Shown here piece after piece: positions 53,437 through 60,864 of a stretch of 64,000 nucleotides of DNA. A program made the position numbers and the translations under genes. Location of the stretch: NCBI GenBank assembly GCA_964568735.1, contig CAZMRF010000008.1:37634-101633 (forward strand), in the 5' to 3' direction. How positions within the stretch are numbered: position 1 is the stretch's first letter; the number at the start of each line of letters is the position of its first letter. The notes beneath the pieces were generated by a model that worked only from the letters and a program-made list of their open reading frames with translations, ran no database searches and had not been told where the DNA came from. This stretch comes from CAZMRF01 sp964568735 (GTDB lineage Bacteria; Acidobacteriota; Polarisedimenticolia; JACPZX01).

Positions 53437-54876
53437 TCAGCGCTCCTCGTTGTCGCGGACCAGCGGAACAGTCTGGTCGCCCACTCGAAGGTCGATCCTC
53501 GAAACCGCGTCGCCCGGGGTAACGACGAAGGTCAGGAGGTAGTCGGCGGCCTTGAGAAAGAAGCGGTCCTGGCTCAAGGGGAACAGCTCGAAGAGCCCGC
53601 CGCGTGACGGCTGCCACCAGAGACGGCCGTCCTGTATCGCAATCCTCACCCTCCGGCCGCCGGGCGTTCGATAGGCACCCTCGTAGCGATCCAGTACCGA
53701 GCCGTCCACCTGCACGGCGAGCAGGGGCGTTGGCTTCACATTTGCCTCCCATCGCCCCACCGCTGCTTCCGAAACCGCCGGACACGAAAGCGCTTCTCGA
53801 ACGAAGGCGCGCAGGAACGCACACGCGAGGACATTTCCCTCGACCCCCTCCGTCCGGTAGAAGGGTGCGCTCAGCCCGTCGGCGTTCGCCATCGCGACGA
53901 GCGCTATGCGGGAGCCCGGGGCGACGAGCACCAGGGAAGAGTAGCTATCAGGCCAGTAGCCGTGGTGCCAGATCAGGCGCTCGCCTTCGTAGTCTTCCAC
54001 GAACCACCCGAGCGCGTAGGGAAGACGGCTGCCATCGGAGCGAACGTTCGGAGCCCACATCACGGCCCGCGTGGCGTCGCCGAGCAGACGGCGCCCGGTC
54101 GAGGCGTTCACGAAGCGTGCGTAGTCGAGCACCGTCGAGATGACGTTTGCGGCGGCGTCGAGCTCGGGCGGCGGGGGCAACGCTGGAACGATCTCAGTCC
54201 CGCCGAAGACCCGGTACGGCCTGGCGAGCTGATCCGCGAGGGCGGCGTATCGGATGCGGTCGCTCACGGCGACGAAGCGTTCAGCCTGGCTGCCGGAGTC
54301 CAGCACGTCGAGGCCAGGAACGGTGCGCTTCATGCGGACGGGATCGAGGAGCCGGGTCTTGAGAAGGTGGCGGAAGCTCCATCCCGTCCTGGCCTCGAGG
54401 ACGCGGCCCAAGGTTGCAAATACGTCTCCGTTGTACGAGTACGCGCTCCCCGGCGGGTCACTCTCCGCGGTCATCGTCAGGACATGACGGATGGTTGCCT
54501 CCGGCCGAGCGACCCCCGGGGCGTAGGCGCTGATGGGATCGTCCAGCGAGAGCTCGCCGCGCTCGACCATCTGCATGATCAAGACGGCTGTCATCGGCTT
54601 CGTCAGGGAGGCGATATTGAACGGCGTGTCAGGGGTGACCGGGAGCCGGCGCTCGACGTCCGCAAACCCATAGCCCTTCGCCCAGATCACGCGATCGTGG
54701 TCGATCACGGTGACCGCAAGGCCGGGAAGCCGCAGGCGCGCCATGGCCTCCGAGCATGCCTGGTCGAAACGGGCGAGACGGGTTGCGCCAGGAGGCGGCG
54801 TCGGCGTGGCGCTCTTCGGGTGTGGCGTACAGGTGGTGAGTGCGAATGCGGCGACCATGAGCAGGCGTCGAGGCAC
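53437..54876 (-). CDS. Serine hydrolase lipoprotein (class C beta-lactamase-like)
   Basis: About 479 residues. GTG 54876 is preferred: it follows GGAGGT and opens a lipoprotein signal (RRLLMVAAFALTTC, lipobox Cys at residue 16); GTG 54924 would add 16 residues. The beta-lactamase fold has SxxK nucleophile SLTK (residues 90-93), but the YxN motif reads YNG with Tyr148, and the third motif is HHG. Such proteins are usually esterases or D-amino-acid peptidases rather than antibiotic-resistance enzymes. The C-terminal ~130 residues form an extra beta domain. Opposite to parAB and lptFG. Confidence 0.8.
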   Translation of the reverse strand: MPRRLLMVAAFALTTCTPHPKSATPTPPPGATRLARFDQACSEAMARLRLPGLAVTVIDHDRVIWAKGYGFADVERRLPVTPDTPFNIASLTKPMTAVLIMQMVERGELSLDDPISAYAPGVARPEATIRHVLTMTAESDPPGSAYSYNGDVFATLGRVLEARTGWSFRHLLKTRLLDPVRMKRTVPGLDVLDSGSQAERFVAVSDRIRYAALADQLARPYRVFGGTEIVPALPPPPELDAAANVISTVLDYARFVNASTGRRLLGDATRAVMWAPNVRSDGSRLPYALGWFVEDYEGERLIWHHGYWPDSYSSLVLVAPGSRIALVAMANADGLSAPFYRTEGVEGNVLACAFLRAFVREALSCPAVSEAAVGRWEANVKPTPLLAVQVDGSVLDRYEGAYRTPGGRRVRIAIQDGRLWWQPSRGGLFELFPLSQDRFFLKAADYLLTFVVTPGDAVSRIDLRVGDQTVPLVRDNEER

Positions 54877-54940
54877 GAGTCTTCCGACCTCCGCTGGCAA
54901 GGAGCTGGATGCCGGGTGGGCCACCGAGAGTCGCGCCCTG

Positions 54941-54966
54941 CATAAAGTTTACATAAGATACATTAT
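54941..54966. promoter_or_regulatory. AT-rich patch between divergent genes
   Basis: Twenty-six bases almost free of G and C in otherwise GC-rich DNA, with two ATGTA-type direct repeats on the minus strand. Likely part of the serine-hydrolase promoter; boxes cannot be fixed by eye. Confidence 0.4.
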
Positions 54967-55182
54967 CGGCGGTCTGGGGATGGCGCCTCCTGGCCCGGGA
55001 CTCCCGACGCGGCGCACGTCCCGCTGCCCAGGCCGCCTTTTCCGTCCATCCTGTCGCCTCCCGCTTCCAGCTCGACATCCGGGGCCTCGTCTTCCGATCG
55101 CCCCTCGCAACCCCACGGGCATGTGGTCTAGCATCCGGCGCGGCCTGACGCCCGATCCCGGACGCCGCCGCGGCACCCTGCC

Positions 55183-57624
55183 ATGACCCGCATCCAGCGA
55201 TACGTCTTTCGCGAGCTCCTTGGTCCGACCGTGGTGGGAGTTCTCGCCTACGGCCTGATCTTGATGACCAATCTCTCCATGCACGCCGCGGAAATGATGA
55301 TCCGGAGGGATCTCCCGGTCAGCCTCGTCGCGCAGTTCGTGGCCCTGGCTCTTCCACGAATCGCCGTCCTGACTCTCCCCATGGCCGTCCTCCTGGGCAC
55401 CCTCGTCGGAATCGGCCGTCTCGTCAGCGACAACGAGCTGTCGGCCCTCCGTTCGCTCGGCTACAACGATCGACGGCTGATCCTCCCAGCGCTCGCCCTG
55501 GGCTTGCTCGCCACGGCGGTCACCTGGGTGCTCTTCGACACCGCCGTTCCCACCGCCAACTACCAGCAGCACCAGCTCCAGGCGCGCATCTTCATCTCGT
55601 CCGACCTGAACAGGGAGATCCAGCCCCGGACCTTCTACGAGAAGATCCCGGGGCTCCTCATCTACGCCGACGAGGCGAATCCCACGGACGGCACGCTCCA
55701 GCGTGTCCTCATCCACCAGAAGACCGAGGGCGGCCGTGAGGAGATCTCGACCTCGGGGCGGGCCCGGATCGAGTACCGCGACGAGGACGGCGTGCTGAAC
55801 TTCCGCCTGGAGGACGTCGTATCGCACACCTGGGACCAGGCCGACCCCCTCGTTTACCAGGTGGCTCGGCGCGACGAGGAGAGCATCGTTCGGCCTCCCG
55901 ATATCTTCACGACGGAGATGCTCCGGTCGCTCGAAAAGCCTCCGCCGCCCAACCTCCGCGAGCAGAGCATGGTCCAGCTCCTCGACACCATACGCAGCTT
56001 CAAGCAGATGGAGCCCGGAGCCATCAGGCGCCGATACAGGAACGAGGCATGGGTCGAGCTCCACAAGAAGTTCGCCATCCCGGCGACCTGCCTCGTCTTC
56101 GCCTTCCTCGCGCTGCCGCTGGGTCTCTCCCAGCGCCGCGGAGGCCGGGCCTGGGGTTTCCTCATCTCCCTGCTGGTCGTGGCCGTCCAGTATTTTCTGC
56201 TCACGACCGGCGAGCAGACCGCCGACAGAGGGCGCATGCCGCCCTGGCTCGCCATGTGGCTGGGCAACCTCATCTTCCTCGCCGTCGGGTGCATTCTCCT
56301 CGCCATCGCGGGACGCTGGAGCTGGGACCCGGGGGCCCTGCTCGCGCGAATGACTTTCAGGCGCCGCGGCGTCCCCGCGCCGGCCCCGGCGGAGCCGGAG
56401 CCCCCCGCTCAGCATCAGACAGCGGCGCTCCCTCAGGCCGCCCCTGAACCGACCGGGGCGGCAGCCGAGCTCCCACCCGTGCAGGCCGCCCGCGCTCCGC
56501 GCTTCATACCCCCCGAGCCGCTCCCCTGGCGCAGGAGGTTCCTGCCCGCCATCGACCTGTACATGCTCAGGACGCTGACCTTCGTCGGCGCCATCGTCGC
56601 CCTCTCGCTGACGCTCCTTTTCGCGCTCTACGCCATGGTCGATCTCATCGACGACATGAGCCGCGGCCGCGCCTCGCCTGCGCTCCTGCTCCAGTACCTC
56701 GGCAACGTGCTCCCGCAGTTCATCACGAGCTATGTCCTGCCGATGACCCTGTGCGCCGCCACGCTCATCACCTTCGCCCTTCTCGCGCGCACCCACGAGC
56801 TCACGGCGCTTCGCAGCGCCGGGGTCGGCCCCTTCCGCGTGGCCTGGACATTCCTGATCGTGGGGATCCTCGCCGCGGCGACCAGCTTCGGCGCCCTGGA
56901 TTCCATACTCCCCGCCACCAACCAGAACGCCATCGAGCTGCGGGACCGCATCCGGGGAAGGAGCCCGCGCAGCTACCGCCAGACCGAGCGGAGGTGGGTC
57001 TTCGGGAGCAGCGGCGATCTGGTCACCTTCTCGAGCTTGAGACCGGATCCCGGGGAGATCCTCGACCTGACGATGATGAAGTTCCATCCAGGCACCCTGC
57101 GCGTGAAGGAACGCATCTTCGCCGAGCGCGCCCTCTGGCACGAGGATCGGGGATGGGAGCTCGTCCATGGATGGCGCCGCGAATTCGGGGACGGGGGCGA
57201 GCGCTATGAGGAGTTCGATGTGCGGCCCGCGGCCGAGCTCGACCCGCCGGCCTATTTCTCCCAGGAATGGAAGGCGCCCGACCAGATGAACATCGGGGAG
57301 CTCCGTTCACACGTCTCCGATCTCAAGCGGCGCGGGTACGACACACGCGAGATCCAGGTCGGCCTCCATCGCAAGATCGCGGTTCCGGCCATCTGCGTGG
57401 TGATGGTCCTGATCGCGCTGCCCTTCGGCCTGCGGATCGAGAAGCGGGGGCCGCTCTTCGGCCTCGGCGTCGCGCTGCTCATCGCGGCCGTCTATTTCTT
57501 CCTCATGCAGGTGAGCGGGAAGGTCGGGGAGATCGGGCTCCTTCCGCCGGTACTGGCCGCGTGGGCGCCGAACGTCCTCTTCTCCGGCGCCGGGCTCTAC
57601 CTCATGGCCTCGAGCCGCTGGTAG
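55183..57624 (+). CDS. LptF-LptG fusion, LPS export permease
   Basis: Inner-membrane permease that feeds LPS to the periplasmic bridge using LptB ATPase. 813 residues: two YjgP/YjgQ halves in one chain. First half (~1-385): RYVFRELLGPTVVGV, SDNELSALRSLGYNDRRLILP, a periplasmic beta-jellyroll and KKFAIPATCLVFAFLALPLGL. A Pro/Ala linker (~390-450) joins the second half (~460-810): DLYMLRTLTFVGAIVALSL, RTHELTALRSAGVGPFRVAW, a second jellyroll, and HRKIAVPAICVVMVLIALPFGL. LptF and LptG are normally separate genes of ~360 residues each; here each half keeps all segments. lptB is encoded 40 kb away. The 3' end overlaps the convergent gene by 23 bases. Confidence 0.9.
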   Translation: MTRIQRYVFRELLGPTVVGVLAYGLILMTNLSMHAAEMMIRRDLPVSLVAQFVALALPRIAVLTLPMAVLLGTLVGIGRLVSDNELSALRSLGYNDRRLILPALALGLLATAVTWVLFDTAVPTANYQQHQLQARIFISSDLNREIQPRTFYEKIPGLLIYADEANPTDGTLQRVLIHQKTEGGREEISTSGRARIEYRDEDGVLNFRLEDVVSHTWDQADPLVYQVARRDEESIVRPPDIFTTEMLRSLEKPPPPNLREQSMVQLLDTIRSFKQMEPGAIRRRYRNEAWVELHKKFAIPATCLVFAFLALPLGLSQRRGGRAWGFLISLLVVAVQYFLLTTGEQTADRGRMPPWLAMWLGNLIFLAVGCILLAIAGRWSWDPGALLARMTFRRRGVPAPAPAEPEPPAQHQTAALPQAAPEPTGAAAELPPVQAARAPRFIPPEPLPWRRRFLPAIDLYMLRTLTFVGAIVALSLTLLFALYAMVDLIDDMSRGRASPALLLQYLGNVLPQFITSYVLPMTLCAATLITFALLARTHELTALRSAGVGPFRVAWTFLIVGILAAATSFGALDSILPATNQNAIELRDRIRGRSPRSYRQTERRWVFGSSGDLVTFSSLRPDPGEILDLTMMKFHPGTLRVKERIFAERALWHEDRGWELVHGWRREFGDGGERYEEFDVRPAAELDPPAYFSQEWKAPDQMNIGELRSHVSDLKRRGYDTREIQVGLHRKIAVPAICVVMVLIALPFGLRIEKRGPLFGLGVALLIAAVYFFLMQVSGKVGEIGLLPPVLAAWAPNVLFSGAGLYLMASSRW

Positions 57625-60610
57625 CCGACGAAGCCTCTTCCAGGAGCCGGCGGATATCGGGCTGGGCCGGGTCGAGCGACAGGGATTCACGCGCCGCTTT
57701 CACCGCCTCCCCGGCGCGGCCCCTCGCAAGGTAGAGGCGCGCCAGCGCGTTCCGGGGGGCCGGCCACTTCGGATTCGAGGCCCTCGCGCGCTCCAGCTCC
57801 TCGCGTCCCTCCTCCTCTTTCCCCTGCCGCACGAGAAGGATGCCCAGCTCCAGCCGTGCCCGAGCGTGATTCGCATCCAGCGCGAGGATCTGCCGCAGCG
57901 AGCGGTCGGCCTCGCGCAGCATCCCCCTGCGGATGAGATTGAGGGAGAGGTTCAGCCGGGCGTCGGTGTAGTCTGGCTCGAGATCGATGGCCTTCAGGTA
58001 CTCCTCGAACTCCCCTTCCGGGTCGCCGAGGAGCCCCAGGACCGCCCCCAGGTTGTTGTGCGCGGATGCGTAGGAGGGGTCGAAGTCGATGGCCTGCCCG
58101 AAGGCCTCCTTGGCCTCGTCGCGCCGCTCCAGCGCCAGCAGCGCCGAGCCGCGGCTGTTCCAGATCACTGCGTTTTCCGGATCTGCCTCCAGTCCCGTGG
58201 CGTAGGCCTTCAGGGCCTCCTCGAGCCTGCCCTGATCCTGGAGGACGAGCCCGAGGTTGTTCCACGAGCCGGGGAACTCGGGGTCGGCCTGGATCGCCCT
58301 CCTGAACTCGGCCATCGCCTCGTCGAGCCGCCCCTGCTCGCGCCGGATGAGTCCGCTGTTGTTGATAGCCTCGGCATAGTCCCCGTCGATCTCTTCAACC
58401 CTGCGGTAGGCCGCGAGCGCCTCTTCGCTCCTTCCCTGCCGCGCGAGCGTGATCCCGAGGCTGTTCCACAGGTGCGGGTTGCGCGCGTCCTTCTCGAGGG
58501 CCCGGCGGAAGGTCTTCTCGGCCCGATCGACCTCCCCACGCTCCAGGAGGACATTCCCGATCAGGTTGTCCACGTCCGGCAGCTCGGGATCCGCCCTGCG
58601 GGCCGCCTCCAGCTCCTCCAGGGCCTTGTCGAGCTTCCCGGCGGCCATCAAGGCCCTGGCCACATTCATCCGTGCCGCGTAGAAGGACGGGTCCTGATCG
58701 AGGGCCTTCCTGAAGGCCTGCTCGGCCTCCGCGCTCCTCCCCTGCTGCAGCAGGGCGATACCGACATTGTTGGAGGCGTTGGGCGTTGTCTGGCCCAGGT
58801 AGCCGAGGGCCGTCAGCTTGGCGAGCATCTCCCTCTCGACCGCCTCGGAAGCGGCGTCGTTCCCGGCCGGCAGATCCGCGGGGAGATCCCCGGTCCCCTC
58901 CCAGGTCGCGATGCGCTCCACGGCCTCAGGCGGGCCCTCCTCGAGAAGGGCCGTGACGACCCGGCCGTCCATGTCTTCGCCCACGGGCAGACCCATGAGC
59001 TCGAGCAGCGTCGGCGTCACGTCCAGGATCGAGACGTCGCTCAGGGCGCCGCCCTTGCGGATGCCCGGTCCCGCGACGGCGAAGATGCCGAACTTCCGGT
59101 GCCAGTCGGCGGCCATCCCCACGCCTATCCTCGGATCGGTCTGCGGGCGGGTCGAGCCGCTCTTGAATCCGTGGTCCGACACGACCATCACCGTCGTACC
59201 CGCTCCCGCCGCCTCCAGGAGCTCCCCGAGCAGCTTGTCTTGAAGCTTGCAGAAGCGCTCCACGACGGCTCCCCACCGTTCCACGGCTTCGGGCCGGACT
59301 CCCGGGAGTCGCGGCGGTGCGTAGCGCATGAAGAGGTGAGATACCGTATCGATCCCCTCGTAGTAGACGGTGGTCACGCGGGGGCGGTACTCCTTCAGGA
59401 GGCGCAGGGCGGCGTGGTGATAGGTCCGGGTCGAGACGAGGATTTGCCGGAGCGCCGACTCGTCCTCGTTCCCGGGATCGGCCTCGCGCCCCAGGAGCCC
59501 GGTGAGGTCATCGCCCGCGCGGCGGGAAGCCACCCGGATCTCGGGCGCGAGCGAGAGGATGAGCCCCTCGGGCCAGGTTCGTCCCCTGAGGGCCTCCCCC
59601 GACGCCTGCCCTCCGAAGAGCTGGTAGGCGACCCGATCGCTGACCTGGAAGCCGAGCACCCTCTCCGCGGGCCACGTAGCCCACCATCCCACGGTCCCCA
59701 CGGTGATGCCGCGCCCCGAGAAGATCTCCCAGAAGGCCCTGGCTTTCCGCATCGTGCTGGTGACCGGCATCTCCCGGCCCGTCCTCGAATCGACGGCGAG
59801 GAAGTCCACGATACCGTGCTTCTCGGGGACCTTGCCCGTCGCCATCGACGTCCAGAGGATCGGAGAGAGCATCGGCGAGAGGGCTTTCATCCGGGCCTTG
59901 ACTCCTTCCTGCACCAGGCGCCTGAGGTTCGGCATCTCCCCTCTCTCCATCAAGGGGTCGAGGACCTTCCAGTCAGCGCCGTCGAGTCCGATGAGCAGGA
60001 TCCGTCTTCCGTCCCCGGATTCGGGATCGAAACCCCGCTCGTAGAGCTCCGGCCAGAAGCCCATCTGCTCGAAGGAATCGGCCTTCAGGCCCACCGAAGC
60101 GAGGGCCGCCCGGATCGAATCCGCGAGCGCTTCCGCGGGCGCCGATGAGAGCGAGAGAAGCTCGTCGAGGCTGTGCTGCGACGCCACCGCTCCCGCGGCC
60201 CCGGCGACGATTCTCGCGAGGATCGCCGGGTCGCCAAGGCTGCCGCTGGGGAGCAGGGCGAGCCGTCCGGCCGCGCTCCGATCGGGGTGGAGGCTGATCG
60301 TGGCCGAGAGGCGCACAGGCGTCCCCTCGCGGCTGGCCAGCGGCTTTCCTTCGACCTCGCGCACCACGAGGTCGGCCTGGAAGGGTCGGGCAGGGAGGCG
60401 GCGGATCCGGCTCAGGAAGGGCAGGCGCCAGTGGAAGCCCGGCTCGACGGCCCGGTACTCCGCCGACCCCGCACGGCCGCAGATGACGATCTCATCGTCT
60501 CCCGGGGGTACGTGGTAGATCCCGGCCGCGACCAGCGCCGCCCCGACAAGAAGGAGCGCCGTGAGACTGCCCGCCCGGCTCAACGTGATGCCTCCCCGAG
60601 AATCCGTCAT
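57602..60610 (-). CDS. SPFH-phosphodiesterase-TPR fusion membrane protein
   Basis: 1002 residues with three fused domains. Residues 12-32 form a membrane anchor; ~35-190 look like an SPFH/Band-7 domain (IYHVPPGDDEIVI, VEPGFHWRLPFLSRI, as in stomatin-like proteins). Residues ~205-560 are an alkaline-phosphatase-superfamily phosphodiesterase: GLDGADWKVLDPL, PILWTSMATGKVPEKHGI with the Thr/Ser nucleophile region, DTVSHLFMRY and VVSDHGFKSG carry the metal ligands. From ~600 to 995 about eleven TPR repeats follow (NPHLWNSLGITLARQGRSEEAL type). It probably acts as a membrane-tethered periplasmic enzyme/scaffold; substrate unknown. No symbol fits. Confidence 0.82.
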   Translation of the reverse strand: MTDSRGGITLSRAGSLTALLLVGAALVAAGIYHVPPGDDEIVICGRAGSAEYRAVEPGFHWRLPFLSRIRRLPARPFQADLVVREVEGKPLASREGTPVRLSATISLHPDRSAAGRLALLPSGSLGDPAILARIVAGAAGAVASQHSLDELLSLSSAPAEALADSIRAALASVGLKADSFEQMGFWPELYERGFDPESGDGRRILLIGLDGADWKVLDPLMERGEMPNLRRLVQEGVKARMKALSPMLSPILWTSMATGKVPEKHGIVDFLAVDSRTGREMPVTSTMRKARAFWEIFSGRGITVGTVGWWATWPAERVLGFQVSDRVAYQLFGGQASGEALRGRTWPEGLILSLAPEIRVASRRAGDDLTGLLGREADPGNEDESALRQILVSTRTYHHAALRLLKEYRPRVTTVYYEGIDTVSHLFMRYAPPRLPGVRPEAVERWGAVVERFCKLQDKLLGELLEAAGAGTTVMVVSDHGFKSGSTRPQTDPRIGVGMAADWHRKFGIFAVAGPGIRKGGALSDVSILDVTPTLLELMGLPVGEDMDGRVVTALLEEGPPEAVERIATWEGTGDLPADLPAGNDAASEAVEREMLAKLTALGYLGQTTPNASNNVGIALLQQGRSAEAEQAFRKALDQDPSFYAARMNVARALMAAGKLDKALEELEAARRADPELPDVDNLIGNVLLERGEVDRAEKTFRRALEKDARNPHLWNSLGITLARQGRSEEALAAYRRVEEIDGDYAEAINNSGLIRREQGRLDEAMAEFRRAIQADPEFPGSWNNLGLVLQDQGRLEEALKAYATGLEADPENAVIWNSRGSALLALERRDEAKEAFGQAIDFDPSYASAHNNLGAVLGLLGDPEGEFEEYLKAIDLEPDYTDARLNLSLNLIRRGMLREADRSLRQILALDANHARARLELGILLVRQGKEEEGREELERARASNPKWPAPRNALARLYLARGRAGEAVKAARESLSLDPAQPDIRRLLEEASSATSGSRP

Positions 60611-60864
60611 CCGGCGCGCGGCCGGAGGTTCCCGAGCATTCTAGTCCCCGCCTCCGGGCGCGCCTCCCCTCCCGCCCGGGCCTCCTCCCCGACGATCGAG
60701 TTCGGTGTGCCGGCCGGCGGAGGGGCTGGCTCCGTGAGCCGGTGCTCGAGGGCCGCAGCCGGGAACGGGTGAGGAGATCGAGCCCTAGAGTCAGCGTCGA
60801 GGCGCGACGGCGAGCCCGCCCGACGGGCCTGGAGGTCCGGAACGTTGCGGAATCCGGCCGGCTC

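Noticed and set aside
53437..54876. Antibiotic-resistance beta-lactamase
   Set aside because: Only the SxxK fold is shared; the second motif is degenerate and the protein is a long lipoprotein like many esterase/peptidase relatives.
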